64,000 bases of DNA, from assembly GCF_001647715.1 (NCBI RefSeq), contig NZ_CP015600.1, forward strand, positions 2,294,001 through 2,358,000, read 5' to 3'. The notes under the pieces are model-generated. The model saw nothing but the letters and a program-made list of their open reading frames with translations, did not search any database and had not been told where the DNA came from. Each line of letters begins with the position of its first letter. Positions within the stretch are counted from its first letter, which is position 1. This document shows positions 38,827-48,737 of this stretch, piece by piece. A program made the translations under genes and the position numbers. The stretch is from Pseudomonas antarctica. Lineage in GTDB: Bacteria > Pseudomonadota > Gammaproteobacteria > Pseudomonadales > Pseudomonadaceae.

Positions 38827-38859
38827 AAAAGGCCCGGTTTTCGTGGAACCGGGCCTTTT
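38827..38859. terminator. Bidirectional terminator between thioesterase and atoB
   Basis: AAAAGGCCCGGTT and AACCGGGCCTTTT pair over 13 bp around a 7-nt loop, with A and T tracts at the ends. Confidence 0.93.
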
Positions 38860-38875
38860 CCATGTTGCTCTTGAA

Positions 38876-40057
38876 TCAGCTGCGTTCGAGGGCGAGGGCT
38901 ACGCCTTGACCGCCACCGATGCACAGCGTCGCGAGGCCTTTCTTGGCATCGCGCTTGATCATTTCATGCAGCAGGGTCACCAGCACACGGCAGCCTGAGG
39001 CGCCGATCGGGTGGCCGATGGCAATAGCGCCACCGTTGACGTTGACCTTGTCCGCATCCCACTCCAGCTCTTTGCCCACCGCCAGGGATTGCGCGGCGAA
39101 GGCTTCGTTAGCTTCGATCAGGTCCAGGTCGCCCAGGCTCCAGCCGGCTTTGCCCAGGCAGCGGCGCGTGGCCGAGACCGGGCCGATGCCCATGATGGCG
39201 GGGTCAACACCGGCGTTGGCGTAGCTGGCAATACGCGCCAGAACGGGCAGGCCGAGCGCCTTGGCTTTATCAGCGCTCATCAGCAGTACCGCCGCCGCGC
39301 CGTCATTGAGGCTGGAGGCGTTGCCAGCGGTGACGCTGCCGTCCTTTTTGAACGCGGGCTTGAGCTTGGCCAGGGATTCGGCGGTGGTGCCGGCGCGCGG
39401 CTGTTCATCGACCGCGAAGGCCACCGGGTCGCCTTTGCGCTGGGGGATCAGGATGGGCGTGATCTCATCGACAAACCGGCCGGCTTCGATCGCCGCAGTG
39501 GCTTTCTGCTGGGAGGCAGCGGCGAAGGCGTCCTGGGCTTCACGGCTGATGCCGTATTTGTCCACCAGGTTCTCGGCGGTGATGCCCATGTGGTAGTCGT
39601 TGAACGCATCCCACAAGCCGTCGGTGATCATACTGTCGATCATCTTGGCGTGGCCCATGCGCAAGCCGGTGCGCGCAGCGGGCAACACGTACGGCGCCAG
39701 GCTCATGTTTTCCATACCGCCGGCGATGATCACGTCAGCGTCGCCGCAACGAATCGCCTGGGCGCCCAAGTGCAGCGCCTTGAGGCCAGAACCGCACACC
39801 TTGTTCAGGGTCAAGGCCGGCACGGCATGGGGCAGGCCGGCGAGGATCGACGCCTGGCGCGCGGGGTTCTGGCCGCTGCCGGCCGTGAGCACCTGGCCGA
39901 GGATGACTTCATCTACCTGAGCGGGGTCCAGGCCGGTCTGCTCCAGCAGGCGACGGATCACGGCCGCGCCCAGTTCCGGCGCCGGGATACTGGCCAGCGA
40001 ACCTTGAAAGCTGCCCACGGCGGTGCGGGTGGCAGCAACAATCACGACGTCTTGCAT
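38876..40057 (-). CDS. atoB: Acetyl-CoA acetyltransferase (thiolase)
   Basis: Protein of 393 residues from ATG 40057 with a GAGGACAG ribosome site. Nucleophile Cys88 in NKVCGSG, His in [10 protein letters not shown] and second Cys in TLCIGGGQG are the thiolase triad. It cleaves acetoacetyl-CoA with CoA to two acetyl-CoA. It follows dhcB after 11 bp; together the three genes convert a 3-ketoacid to acetyl-CoA, matching the PA1999-PA2001 order in P. aeruginosa. Confidence 0.94.
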   Translation of the reverse strand: MQDVVIVAATRTAVGSFQGSLASIPAPELGAAVIRRLLEQTGLDPAQVDEVILGQVLTAGSGQNPARQASILAGLPHAVPALTLNKVCGSGLKALHLGAQAIRCGDADVIIAGGMENMSLAPYVLPAARTGLRMGHAKMIDSMITDGLWDAFNDYHMGITAENLVDKYGISREAQDAFAAASQQKATAAIEAGRFVDEITPILIPQRKGDPVAFAVDEQPRAGTTAESLAKLKPAFKKDGSVTAGNASSLNDGAAAVLLMSADKAKALGLPVLARIASYANAGVDPAIMGIGPVSATRRCLGKAGWSLGDLDLIEANEAFAAQSLAVGKELEWDADKVNVNGGAIAIGHPIGASGCRVLVTLLHEMIKRDAKKGLATLCIGGGQGVALALERS

Positions 40058-40068
40058 GGAATCTGTCC

Positions 40069-40728
40069 TCACTGGAAGTGCATTTCTGGAACGTGGTCCG
40101 GGACGATCAGTTTACCGGCGGTCTTGCTCACAATCTCTTCAACGCTGACGCCAGGTGCGCGTTCCTTGAGGACAAAAGCGCCATTTTCGATTTCCAGGTA
40201 GGCAAGATCGGTCAGTACACGCTTGATGCAATTGGCGCCCGTGAGCGGCAGGCTGCATTGGCTGAGCAACTTGGATTCACCGTCTTTGGAGGCGTGGGTC
40301 ATGATGACGATGATGTTTTCCGCGCCGGCCACCAGGTCCATGGCGCCGCCCATGCCTTTGACCAGTTTGCCGGGGATCATCCATGAAGCGATGTTGCCGT
40401 GTACGTCGACTTCAAACGCGCCGAGCACGGTGAGGTCGACGTGGCCGCCGCGAATCATCGCGAAGGACTCGGCGGAGGAGAAAATCGACGCGCCAATGCG
40501 CGCAGTCACCGTCTGTTTGCCGGCGTTGATCATGTCGGCATCGATGGTTTCTTCAGTCGGAAACGGACCCATGCCCAGCAGGCCGTTTTCCGATTGCAGC
40601 ATCACTTCCATGCCCTCGGGGATGTAGTTGGCCACGAGGGTCGGAATGCCGATGCCGAGGTTGACGTAGAAACCATCCTGCATTTCGCGGGCGACGCGTT
40701 GAGCCATTTGTTCGCGGGTAAGAGCCAT
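40069..40728 (-). CDS. dhcB: 3-ketoacid/3-dehydrocarnitine CoA-transferase subunit B
   Basis: Protein of 219 residues from ATG 40728 (AAGGAGA ribosome site). The catalytic glutamate is Glu47 in [11 protein letters not shown], the type I CoA-transferase B-subunit signature; [13 protein letters not shown] is upstream. With subunit A it moves CoA between succinyl-CoA (or acetyl-CoA) and a 3-ketoacid. In P. aeruginosa the pair in this order is dhcAB of carnitine breakdown; acetoacetate is also a plausible substrate. Confidence 0.9.
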   Translation of the reverse strand: MALTREQMAQRVAREMQDGFYVNLGIGIPTLVANYIPEGMEVMLQSENGLLGMGPFPTEETIDADMINAGKQTVTARIGASIFSSAESFAMIRGGHVDLTVLGAFEVDVHGNIASWMIPGKLVKGMGGAMDLVAGAENIIVIMTHASKDGESKLLSQCSLPLTGANCIKRVLTDLAYLEIENGAFVLKERAPGVSVEEIVSKTAGKLIVPDHVPEMHFQ

Positions 40729-40759
40729 TTTTTGTCTCCTTATTATTTGGGCTGGAGGA

Positions 40760-41458
40760 TTATTTGCGGACAGTGCGCTGTTCGATGCGCTTCTCGAAGG
40801 TGCCGCAGATGATCCGGTCGACGTAGATGCCAGGGGTGTGGATCTGCGCCGGGTCCAGCTCGCCCGGTTCGACGATTTCTTCAACTTCGACCACGGTGAT
40901 CTTGCCGGCGGTGGCGGCCAGCGGGTTGAAGTTCTGGGCGGTATGACGATAGATGACGTTGCCGAAGTGGTCGGCTTTCCAGCCTTTGACAATCGCGAAG
41001 TCGCCGGTGATGGACTCTTCCATCAGGTACGGGCGACCGTTGAATTCACGGGTTTCCTTGCCTTCGGCAACCGGGGTGCCGACGCCGGTGGCGGTGAAGA
41101 AAGCCGGGATGCCGGCACCGCCTGCGCGCATTTTTTCCGCGAGGGTGCCTTGTGGGGTGAGCACTACTTCGATTTCGCCGCTGAGCAGTTGCTTCTCGAA
41201 CAGGGCGTTTTCACCGACGTAGGAGGCGATCACTTTGCGGATCTGCTTTTCTTCCAGCAGCACGCCCAGGCCGAAACCGTCGACGCCACAATTATTGGAA
41301 ACCACCGTCAGGTCGCGGGTGCCTTTGCGTTTGATCTCGGCGATGAGGTTTTCCGGAATGCCGCACAGGCCAAAACCACCGGAAAGTACCGTCATGCCGT
41401 CTTCCAGGCCTGCCAGTGCTTCTTCATAGGACGCCACGCGTTTATCGAAACCTGCCAT
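40760..41458 (-). CDS. dhcA: 3-ketoacid/3-dehydrocarnitine CoA-transferase subunit A
   Basis: Protein of 232 residues from ATG 41458 with GAGGTG before it; the ORF's longer extension overlaps the divergent regulator and is rejected. The A-subunit signature [13 protein letters not shown] is at about 27-39. [15 protein letters not shown] and a [19 protein letters not shown] segment are typical. First gene of the dhcA-dhcB-atoB operon, with a divergent LysR gene 133 bp away. Confidence 0.9.
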   Translation of the reverse strand: MAGFDKRVASYEEALAGLEDGMTVLSGGFGLCGIPENLIAEIKRKGTRDLTVVSNNCGVDGFGLGVLLEEKQIRKVIASYVGENALFEKQLLSGEIEVVLTPQGTLAEKMRAGGAGIPAFFTATGVGTPVAEGKETREFNGRPYLMEESITGDFAIVKGWKADHFGNVIYRHTAQNFNPLAATAGKITVVEVEEIVEPGELDPAQIHTPGIYVDRIICGTFEKRIEQRTVRK

Positions 41459-41591
41459 ATGCACCTCTTTTATTGTTTGTGGGCCAGCCAATGAGCCGAG
41501 TGTTGCGCTGACGGATTGATTTGTTAAGTTGTTTTTTAAGGTTGATTGATTTAGAAAACAGCATAGTCCACCCGTCGTTCGGAGCAACCTC

Positions 41592-42497
41592 ATGACCGTT
41601 AAACAGATGCGTGCCTTTCTCGCCGTGGCCCAGAGCCTGAGTTTCGCCGCTGCCTGCGAGCGCCTGCACCTTTCCCAATCGGCGCTGAGCCTGACGATCA
41701 AAGGGCTGGAGGAGGGCTTGGGTGGCCGCCTGTTCAGCCGTAATACCCGCAACGTCGCGCTCACGCCTGAAGGTGAATCGTTGTTACCCCTTGCGCGGCG
41801 CTTGATTGCGGATTGGGACAACGCCGAGGACGAGCTGCGCCAGCGCTTCACCCTGCAGCGTGGCCGGGTCACAGTGGCTGCCATGCCATCGTTTGCGGGC
41901 AACCTGCTGCCGCCGATTCTGAAGATATTCCGCGCACGTTACCCTCAGGTGAACGTGACGGTGCATGACCTGATCAACGAGCAGGTACTGGAGATGGTCC
42001 GCGACCGTCAGGTGGAATTGGGCGTGGCGTTCGAACCCTCGGAAGGTTCGTCATTGGCATTCACACCGTTGTACCTGGACCGGTTCATAGCCGTGGTGCC
42101 GGGTGACTCGCCCTTGGCACAGTGTGCCGAAATCGACTGGAAAACCTTATTGGAGCAACCGTTCATTACCTTGCAACGGCCTTCCACGGTGCGGGTGATG
42201 CTGGAGGAACACTTGGGCGCCTTGCAGATGAAATTGCCGGTAGCGCTGGAGAGCCATCAACTGGCAACGGTGGGCAAGATGGTTGCTAGCGGCCTGGGCG
42301 TCAGCGCCGTACCGGCATTGTGCGCACGACAGATGGAGGAGGCGGGTGCCCATTGCATTACGTTGAGTGATCCGGTGATCGAGCGGCCCATTGGTGTTCT
42401 GACCAAACCCGGGCATGAATTGTCGGCGGCGGCGCAGGTGTTGTTTGATATTTTTCGCGATGAAGCGGCGAAGGGCAGGTTTCCCGCACGGGTATAA
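41592..42497 (+). CDS. LysR-family regulator of the dhcAB-atoB operon (DhcR-like)
   Basis: Protein of 301 residues. N-terminal winged helix [36 protein letters not shown]; effector domain follows with the usual LysR spacing. Divergent to dhcA and positioned like dhcR (PA1998) of P. aeruginosa, which regulates carnitine-derived ketoacid use. Direct target is inferred from position. Ends before a hairpin that serves the convergent small gene. Confidence 0.88.
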   Translation: MTVKQMRAFLAVAQSLSFAAACERLHLSQSALSLTIKGLEEGLGGRLFSRNTRNVALTPEGESLLPLARRLIADWDNAEDELRQRFTLQRGRVTVAAMPSFAGNLLPPILKIFRARYPQVNVTVHDLINEQVLEMVRDRQVELGVAFEPSEGSSLAFTPLYLDRFIAVVPGDSPLAQCAEIDWKTLLEQPFITLQRPSTVRVMLEEHLGALQMKLPVALESHQLATVGKMVASGLGVSAVPALCARQMEEAGAHCITLSDPVIERPIGVLTKPGHELSAAAQVLFDIFRDEAAKGRFPARV

Positions 42498-42522
42498 GGT
42501 TTTTGAAAATCAGGTATTAAAA

Positions 42523-42548
42523 AGCCCGCTCGAATAAACGAGCGGGCT
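42523..42548 (-). terminator. Terminator after the 109-aa minus-strand gene
   Basis: AGCCCGCTCG and CGAGCGGGCT form a 10-bp stem with an AATAAA loop (TTTATT on the minus strand). On the minus strand it is followed by a TTTTTAAT tract; on the plus strand there is only CAAAATT. Confidence 0.8.
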
Positions 42549-42569
42549 CAAAATTAAGTGACTCTTTTA

Positions 42570-42899
42570 TCAGCAGTATCTATCAATCACTTTAACCTGC
42601 GACTGGCCTTTGAGGTGCTGCCATTCGGTATTAAGTGTATGGAAAACTTGCTCGATAAAGTTGCGATCGGCAGCCGCTTTCTTGCCAACATAACCCTGGC
42701 CGCGGCGGTACATCTTCAGGCGTGCCGCCAGTTCATGGTGATTGCGGTCGAACTCGGCTTCTTCGGTATGGGGCGCCAGGCAGTCAATATTGACTTCGCC
42801 CGATTTACCAATCCACAGGATATGGTCGTCGAGTTTGTCTTTCTGCGCTGCGAACATCTCAGCCAATTCATCAATAGTAGGTTGGTTGTTCAGATTCAT
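42570..42899 (-). CDS. Conserved-type hypothetical protein (109 aa)
   Basis: Starts at ATG 42899 after AAGGGG. Soluble, helical, charged (IDELAEMFAAQKDKLDDHILWIGKSGEVNIDCL, then HHELAARLKMYRRGQGYVGKKAA). No signal peptide or known motif. Has its own terminator, which supports a real gene. Function unknown. Confidence 0.65.
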   Translation of the reverse strand: MNLNNQPTIDELAEMFAAQKDKLDDHILWIGKSGEVNIDCLAPHTEEAEFDRNHHELAARLKMYRRGQGYVGKKAAADRNFIEQVFHTLNTEWQHLKGQSQVKVIDRYC

Positions 42900-43393
42900 G
42901 TGTAAGCCCCTTGACCAGTTGGCGATCTATCAGTTGATTCGTTAATACTGCTTAGTTGTCTCCGGTTCCGAAAACCGGGCGTCAGTGACGGTCTGCCGAA
43001 TACGGGCAGGGTCTTGAACCTGATGCATGTAGTCTTGCTGATGAACTGCTACGCAATGGTTTCATAACGAAGACAAGCAGCGTTTGAGCCCCTTGTACCG
43101 ATTCTTTCGAGCCGGTCAGCTTCATCAATCTGCCTTGTGGGCAGTGCCCATCCGGAAAAAACAGCTCGGCGGTCAGACGAGCTTGTTCAAAACGCTTGTT
43201 ACCAACGCTCCCGATCCGGGAGACGTCTCGATAATGCAAGGACAAAAAGGTTACGTCAACGGTTATGTAGTGATTTTTTTAGAGCACTACATAAATCGCA
43301 GCAGGGACGGGAGAATGCGGGAAAACGTGACTCGGGCGTCATTTTTTGTGCGGTTGGTCGAAGGGCACGATAGTCGAACCAACATACGAACCC
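42900..43393. other. 494-bp spacer without a supported gene
   Basis: Two ORFs (43084-43434 plus, 42982-43245 minus) have no ribosome site I would accept and no recognisable motif. The stretch is AT-richer than its flanks and carries an inverted repeat at 43264-43293 (TATGTAGTG and CACTACATA). The 3' end is bounded by a REPIN. Confidence 0.45.
43264..43293. promoter_or_regulatory. 9-bp inverted repeat, possible operator or hairpin
   Basis: TATGTAGTG and CACTACATA surround a 12-nt AT-rich centre. No gene adjoins it closely, so its role is open. Confidence 0.3.
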
Positions 43394-43482
43394 TGTGGGA
43401 GCGGGCTTGCTCGCGAATGCGGTGGGTCAGCTAAACATTTGTTAACTGACAATCCGCTTTCGCGAGCAAGCCCGCTTCCACA
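43394..43482. repeat. REPIN, type B
   Basis: The arms TGTGGGAGCGGGCTTGCTCG and the inverted copy CGAGCAAGCCCGCTTCCACA differ at one position. The inner GTCAG/CTGAC half pairs too. Confidence 0.92.
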
Positions 43483-43502
43483 TTTTTTGATCTGCAGTGT
43501 TC

Positions 43503-44351
43503 CTACTGTCCCAATCGCTCGACCAGCAAGGGCAACAACCGCTCGCATGAGGCCTCGATCTTTACCTGCAACAGCTCATCCCCACGGGTCTTGCCCAGGT
43601 TGATGGCAATCACTGGCTTGCCTTGTTCCACCATTGCTTTGCACAGGCGGAACGCTGAGTAGGCCATCAGCGATGAGCCCACTACCAGCAAGCCCTCGGC
43701 GTGTGCCACAGCGGCCATTGCCTTGGCCGCCGTTGCCTGGGCGACGTTCTCGCCAAAAAATACCACATCCGGTTTCAGCCGTTGGCCGTTGCAGTAAGGG
43801 CAGTGGGGGACCTGGAAGCGTTCTTCAAAGGCAGGATCGAGCAGCGTATCGCCATCGGGCGCCTGCACGGCATCAACACCGGCCAGGTACGGGTTCTGAT
43901 CTTCCATGACCCGCTGGATCACATCGCGCTCGCTGCGCTGTTGGCAATCCAGGCACAGCACCCAATGCAGGCTGCCATGCAGCTCGATCACCTCATGGCT
44001 GCCCGCCTGGTCATGCAAGGCATCGACGTTTTGCGTGATCAACCCGCTGATGCGCTCACGTTGCTGCAATGTCGCCAGCGCCCAATGAGCCTTGTTCGGT
44101 TGGGCGATGCGTACCCGTGGCCAACCCAGCATCGCTCGCGCCCAGTAGCGGCGCCGCGCTTGAGGGGTGGCCAGGAATTCCTGGTACATCATTGGCGCCT
44201 TGCCTCGACGCACGCCCTCGCTGTCGCGATAGTCAGGGATACCCGACGACGTACTGATCCCCGCGCCGGTCAACACCAAAAAGCGCCGTTCAGCCATGGC
44301 CCGGTGCAGGGTATCGAGGTGGTCCTGTTGATATTCCAGCGTGTCGAGCAT
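43503..44351 (-). CDS. NAD-dependent protein deacylase, sirtuin family
   Basis: Protein of 282 residues. Motifs in order: LTGAGISTSSGIPDYR (28-42), TQNVD (106-110), catalytic His125 in ELHGS, zinc cysteines Cys133/Cys136 and Cys184/Cys187, and VVFFGENV. It removes acyl groups from lysine using NAD+. The layout and the DQAGS motif resemble class II (SIRT4-like) sirtuins rather than CobB. It is 8 bp upstream of nothing co-directional except the CBS gene, which precedes it, so the two may be co-transcribed. Confidence 0.9.
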   Translation of the reverse strand: MLDTLEYQQDHLDTLHRAMAERRFLVLTGAGISTSSGIPDYRDSEGVRRGKAPMMYQEFLATPQARRRYWARAMLGWPRVRIAQPNKAHWALATLQQRERISGLITQNVDALHDQAGSHEVIELHGSLHWVLCLDCQQRSERDVIQRVMEDQNPYLAGVDAVQAPDGDTLLDPAFEERFQVPHCPYCNGQRLKPDVVFFGENVAQATAAKAMAAVAHAEGLLVVGSSLMAYSAFRLCKAMVEQGKPVIAINLGKTRGDELLQVKIEASCERLLPLLVERLGQ

Positions 44352-44359
44352 GGGGTCTC

Positions 44360-44800
44360 CTATTCGCCGCGGATGTACTGCTCCAGTTGCTTGATCAGGT
44401 CAGCCTGTTCGGCAATGGCTTCCTTGACCAGGTCACCGATGGAGAGCAGGCCCAGCAGTTTGCCGTCTTCGACAACCGGCAAATGGCGCAGGTGACTGTC
44501 GGTCATGATGTTCATGCATTCCTCGACACTTTTATGGGTATCGACGGTTATCACCGGTGAACTCATCACCTCATCAACCCTTGTGGTGACCGACGATAAG
44601 CCTTTGAGGATGAGTTTACGTGCGTAATCACGTTCGCTGATGATCCCTACAACCGTGCCTTCTTTGACGACCGGCAAGGCCCCGACGTTCTTCTCGGACA
44701 TCCGCACCAGTGCCTCAAACACGGTGTGGTCCCATTGGATTGTGTGGACGTCGTGATTCTTCTGGTCCTTGGCTTTGAGCACTTGTGCAACGGTTTTCAT
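44360..44800 (-). CDS. Tandem CBS-domain protein
   Basis: Protein of 146 residues from ATG 44800; GTG 44809 is possible. Two CBS motifs: about 10-65 (TVFEALVRMSEKNVGALPVV, GIISERDYARKL) and 75-130 (SVEECMNIMTDSHLRHLPVVEDGKLLGLLSIGDLVKE). Such stand-alone proteins bind adenine nucleotides and act as energy sensors. Stop is 8 bp before the sirtuin start, so the genes are probably one operon; a link between nucleotide sensing and NAD use is only a guess. Confidence 0.88.
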   Translation of the reverse strand: MKTVAQVLKAKDQKNHDVHTIQWDHTVFEALVRMSEKNVGALPVVKEGTVVGIISERDYARKLILKGLSSVTTRVDEVMSSPVITVDTHKSVEECMNIMTDSHLRHLPVVEDGKLLGLLSIGDLVKEAIAEQADLIKQLEQYIRGE

Positions 44801-44931
44801 GGCGGCCACTCCGGTGTTGTTGTTAGGAAGTCAGCGGGTCACCTACAGAATCCTAGACGGCCCACGGCGGAGCAAGGTCCAAAGCGGCGTTAAACCCGTC
44901 GAAAAACGTCATTCGCCGGATTTTTTCGACG

Positions 44932-46884
44932 TTATCCAGCATTTGTCGGTTTTTTCGCGCGCTTGGTGGGGGTGGCTGTCGTTTTGCGCGGTGTGCTCTT
45001 GCGTTTCTTTTTCCACGGCGTAGCGCCTCGGCCCGCAGGGCTGGCCGGGCCGCTGATGGTCATGCGCATGCCATTGCAGCGCGCCACTTGTTTACTCATC
45101 CAGGCGGCCTGCTTGGCGACGAACTCTTCCAGGCTCATTTCACCGCTTTGCACCATGTCCAGTGCCTGCTCCCAGATCGCGGTGGTGCCGGGGTCGGCGA
45201 TCGCCCGTGGCACCGCGTCGATCAGGCTGAACGCCGCCGCAGTGGCTGAAAGCGCCTTGCCGTTTTTGACCAGGTAACCACGGTCCAGCAGGCCCTGGAT
45301 GATCCCGGCGCGCGTGGCTTCGGTGCCGATGCCGGTGGTGTCCTTGAGTTTTTGCTTGAGCAGCGGATCTTCCACCAGTTTGGCGACGTTTTTCATCGCT
45401 TTGATCAAGTCGCCTTCGGTGAATGGCTTGGGCGGTTGGGTCCAGAGGTCCTTGAGGTTGACCTTGGCCACCGCATAATCCTGGCCCTGCACCAGCGTCG
45501 GCAACGCTTGTGGCGCGGCGGCCTCTCGGCCTTTGGCGGGCGCCAGCGCTTCGGGCAGCGCGCGTTTCCAGCCCGGCTCGATGATGACCTTGCCGACTGC
45601 ACGCAACGCCTGGCCGGCGCAGTCGAAATCCGCCTGGGTACGATCGTATTCATGGTTGGGCAGGAACTGCGCCAGATAACGCGCACGAATGAGGGTATAG
45701 ACCGCACGATGTTTGCCGGTGAGCTGCCCGACATCCTTGCCTGCGCCGGTAGGAATGATGCCGTGGTGCGCGCTGACCTTGGCGTCGTTCCAGGCCCGCG
45801 AACGGCGTTGCGGGTCGATATGCGGCATCAGCTCGTTCACCGCCGCATCCGCACGGCCCAACGCTGCGAGGATCTTTGGCGCGTCGCCGTGCTGGCTTAA
45901 CGGCAAGTAGCCGCAGTCACTGCGCGGGTAGGTGATGACCTTGTGGGTTTCGTAAAGGGATTGCGCGACATCCAGGGTTTCCTGGGCGCCGAGGCCGAGC
46001 TTCTTGGAGCAGATTTCCTGCAATGTGCCGAGGTCGAAGGGCAGGGGGGCTACCTCGCGCATGCGTTCGGTGCGCAGTTTCATCAGGCGCGCAGTCCCGG
46101 CATTGGTCATCGCATCGGCCGCTTCCCGAGCCAGCTGGGGGTTCAGGCAGCGGCCCTGATCATCACAGGCGTCCTCGCTGGCGCGCCATTGCGCGGTGAA
46201 GGTCATGCGTTCATGGCGCAAGTCGACATCGATGGCCCAGTAAGCCACCGGCACAAAGTCTGCGATGCTGCGGTCGCGGTCCACCACCAGGCGCAACGTC
46301 GGGGTTTGCACCCGGCCCACCGGCAACACGCCTTGATAACCGGATTGGCGCCCGAGCAAGGTAAACAAACGGCTCATGTTCATGCCGATCAGCCAGTCGG
46401 CGCGCGAGCGGCCGAGGGCCGAGTGATACAGGCTGAAGGTCTCGGCGCCCGGCTTGAGCGCGGCCAGGGCCTTGCGAATGGAGGCGTCATCCAGCGCCGA
46501 CAGCCACAACCGCTGGATGGGCCCGCGGTAACGGCAATGCTCCACCAGTTCACGGGCGATCATCTCGCCCTCACGGTCGGCGTCGGTGGCGATCACCAGC
46601 TCCTGCGCTTCCCCCAACAAACGCTTGACCGCCTTGAACTGGCTGGCGGTCTTGGGCTTGACCAGCATCTTCCATTTTTCCGGGACGATCGGCAGGTCGG
46701 CCAGCACCCAGCGCTTGTATTTGGCGTCGTAGGCATCGGGCGGGGCGGTTTCCAGCAGGTGGCCGATGCACCAGGTCACTGTGACGCCATTGCCCAGCCA
46801 GCAGCCATCGCCACGGCGACTGGCGCCGAGTACGGCCGCGATATCCTTGGCCTGGGAGGGTTTTTCACAGAGGTACAGCCGCAT
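44932..46884 (-). CDS. topB: DNA topoisomerase III
   Basis: Protein of 650 residues from ATG 46884. Toprim domain with ATDADREGE (Asp101, Asp103) and active-site Tyr319 in ITYPRSDCGYLP. The C-terminus lacks zinc-finger cysteines and ends in a basic tail (KKKRKS and TKRAKK clusters) that can bind DNA. It decatenates and relaxes DNA and works with RecQ. It has no operon partner here. Confidence 0.95.
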   Translation of the reverse strand: MRLYLCEKPSQAKDIAAVLGASRRGDGCWLGNGVTVTWCIGHLLETAPPDAYDAKYKRWVLADLPIVPEKWKMLVKPKTASQFKAVKRLLGEAQELVIATDADREGEMIARELVEHCRYRGPIQRLWLSALDDASIRKALAALKPGAETFSLYHSALGRSRADWLIGMNMSRLFTLLGRQSGYQGVLPVGRVQTPTLRLVVDRDRSIADFVPVAYWAIDVDLRHERMTFTAQWRASEDACDDQGRCLNPQLAREAADAMTNAGTARLMKLRTERMREVAPLPFDLGTLQEICSKKLGLGAQETLDVAQSLYETHKVITYPRSDCGYLPLSQHGDAPKILAALGRADAAVNELMPHIDPQRRSRAWNDAKVSAHHGIIPTGAGKDVGQLTGKHRAVYTLIRARYLAQFLPNHEYDRTQADFDCAGQALRAVGKVIIEPGWKRALPEALAPAKGREAAAPQALPTLVQGQDYAVAKVNLKDLWTQPPKPFTEGDLIKAMKNVAKLVEDPLLKQKLKDTTGIGTEATRAGIIQGLLDRGYLVKNGKALSATAAAFSLIDAVPRAIADPGTTAIWEQALDMVQSGEMSLEEFVAKQAAWMSKQVARCNGMRMTISGPASPAGRGATPWKKKRKSTPRKTTATPTKRAKKPTNAG

Positions 46885-46972
46885 GGTCATCACATCACAT
46901 CGGGTTGATGCCTTGCAGGATGCTTAGTCAGAAGGATTTGAGCAACCATTATCTGTATGGATGTACAGCTTT

Positions 46973-47047
46973 AAGTTTCAAGCTACAAGCTGCAAGTAGA
47001 GGCCGATCAGCTCCTACTTGCCGCTTGCAGCTTGCCCCTTGAAGCTG
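46973..47047. repeat. Inverted repeat of the CAAGCTGCAAG type
   Basis: Left arm near 46974-46999 (GTTTCAAGCTACAAGCTGCAAG) and inverted copy near 47013-47047 (CTTGCAGCTTG, CTTGAAGCTG). The arms differ by a bulge. It lies between topB and the MFS symporter gene; a common kind of Pseudomonas intergenic repeat. Confidence 0.7.
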
Positions 47048-47049
47048 AC

Positions 47050-48672
47050 TCAGTTGTTATCGATGTCCACATTCCGCGTTTCTTTGAGGCAGAACAACCC
47101 CACGATCAAGCTCACCCCGGTCACGACCACCGGGTACCACAAGCCATAGAAAATATCGCCGGTGTACACCACCAAGGCAAACGATACGGTCGGCAGGAAC
47201 CCGCCAAACCAGCCGTTACCGATGTGGTAGGGCAGCGACATCGACGTGTAGCGGATACGCGTCGGGAACAGCTCTACCATCAACGCCGCCAGCGGGCCGT
47301 AGCACATGGCGGCGATCAGGATCAGCGCTACGATCAGCACCACCACCATCACCTTGTTGACCTGGGCCATGTCCGCCGAAGTCGGGTAACCGGCCAGGGT
47401 CACCGCGCCGCGCAGGGCGGCTTCGTCGAAGCCATCGATGCGCACGTCACCGACGCTCACCTGTACCGGGCTGCCCGCCGGGGCTACCGCGCTGCTATAC
47501 GGCAGGCCCTGCTTGACCAGGAAGGTCTTGACCTTGTCGCACGGGCTGTCAAAACGCGCCTTGCCCACCGGGTCGAACTGGAAGGTGCACGTGGCCGGGT
47601 CGGCCAGCACGGTAATCGGGGCCTGGTGGCTGGCCTGGTCCATCGCCGGGTTGGTGTAGTGCGCCAGCCCCTTGAAGATCGGGAAATACAGCACGGTGGC
47701 CAGCAGCAAGCCGAGCATCAGCACCGGCTTACGGCCGACCTTGTCCGACAGCCAGCCAAACAGGATAAAGAACGGCGCGCCGATCACCACACTGATGATC
47801 AACAGCATGTTGGCCAGCGCCGGGTCCATCTTCAAAAACTGCGTGAGGAAGAACAGCACGTAGAACTGCGCCGCGTAGAAGGTCACCGCTTGCCCGCCGT
47901 TGATGCTGAACAGCGCGATCAGCACCACCTTGAGGTTTTCCCACTTGCCGAAGGACTCGCGGATCGGCGACTTGCTGGCCTTGCCTTCCTCCTTCATTTT
48001 CAGGAACGCGGGTGACTCATGCAGGCTCATGCGAATCCAGGTGGAAATGCCCAGCAGCACGATGGAAAACAGGAACGGAATACGCCAGCCCCACACTTCG
48101 AACTGGTCGCCGGTGAAGTAACGGCAGGCCAGCACTACCAGCAGCGACAGCAGCAGACCGAGGGTGGCGGTGGATTGAATCCAGCTGGTGTGCAAGCCGC
48201 GTTTACCGGCGGGCGCATGTTCGGCCACATAGGTGGCTGCGCCGCCGTACTCACCGCCCAACGCCAGGCCTTGCAACATGCGCAGCGCGATCAGGATGAC
48301 CGGCGCCGCAATACCGATGCTGGCGTAGGTGGGCAACAGTCCGACACAGAATGTCGCCACGCCCATCAAAATAATGGTGACGAGGAAGGTGTACTTGCGC
48401 CCGATCATGTCGCCCAGGCGGCCGAACACCAGCGCGCCAAACGGCCGCACGACAAAACCGGCGGCAAAGGCCATCAGGGCAAAGATAAACGCCGTGGTGT
48501 CGTTGACCCCGGCAAAGAACTGCTTGCTGATCACCGCCGCCAGGGCGCCGTACAGGAAAAAGTCATACCACTCGAACACCGTCCCCAGGGACGAGGCGAA
48601 AATGACTTTCCTTGATTCGCTGCCGGTGCTCGCGCGGACCGCGGAGCCCAGGGGTTGAGCGTGTTCTGACAT
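47050..48672 (-). CDS. MHS-type MFS symporter (metabolite:H+)
   Basis: Protein of 540 residues. Opening SSLGTVFEWYDFFLYGALAAVI, GRLGDMIGRKYTF between TM2 and TM3 and ALGGEYGGAATYVAEHAP are signatures of the MHS family (shikimate, proline/betaine, ketoglutarate transporters). An unusually long loop of about 90 residues (about 345-435) lies between late helices; it holds two cysteines (CTFQF, PCDK) that could form a disulfide. The substrate cannot be told; the GMC gene upstream on the same strand suggests a shared pathway. Confidence 0.88.
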   Translation of the reverse strand: MSEHAQPLGSAVRASTGSESRKVIFASSLGTVFEWYDFFLYGALAAVISKQFFAGVNDTTAFIFALMAFAAGFVVRPFGALVFGRLGDMIGRKYTFLVTIILMGVATFCVGLLPTYASIGIAAPVILIALRMLQGLALGGEYGGAATYVAEHAPAGKRGLHTSWIQSTATLGLLLSLLVVLACRYFTGDQFEVWGWRIPFLFSIVLLGISTWIRMSLHESPAFLKMKEEGKASKSPIRESFGKWENLKVVLIALFSINGGQAVTFYAAQFYVLFFLTQFLKMDPALANMLLIISVVIGAPFFILFGWLSDKVGRKPVLMLGLLLATVLYFPIFKGLAHYTNPAMDQASHQAPITVLADPATCTFQFDPVGKARFDSPCDKVKTFLVKQGLPYSSAVAPAGSPVQVSVGDVRIDGFDEAALRGAVTLAGYPTSADMAQVNKVMVVVLIVALILIAAMCYGPLAALMVELFPTRIRYTSMSLPYHIGNGWFGGFLPTVSFALVVYTGDIFYGLWYPVVVTGVSLIVGLFCLKETRNVDIDNN

Positions 48673-48713
48673 CGGGTATCCCTCACAGTGATTATTTATT
48701 GTTGTTCCACTGT

Positions 48714-48733
48714 CGGCGCCGGGTGTGGCGCCG
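48714..48733. terminator. GC-rich hairpin between GMC and MHS genes
   Basis: CGGCGCC and GGCGCCG pair around GGGTGT. No T-tract; may attenuate or stabilise the transcript between the two genes. Confidence 0.35.
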
Positions 48734-48737
48734 CTAT

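Noticed and set aside
39011..40201. 396-codon plus-strand ORF opposite atoB
   Set aside because: Shadow of the thiolase gene; no ribosome site or motif.
42982..43434. Small ORFs in the 42900-43393 spacer and REPIN edge
   Set aside because: Overlapping on opposite strands, weak ribosome sites, no motif; one ends inside a REPIN.
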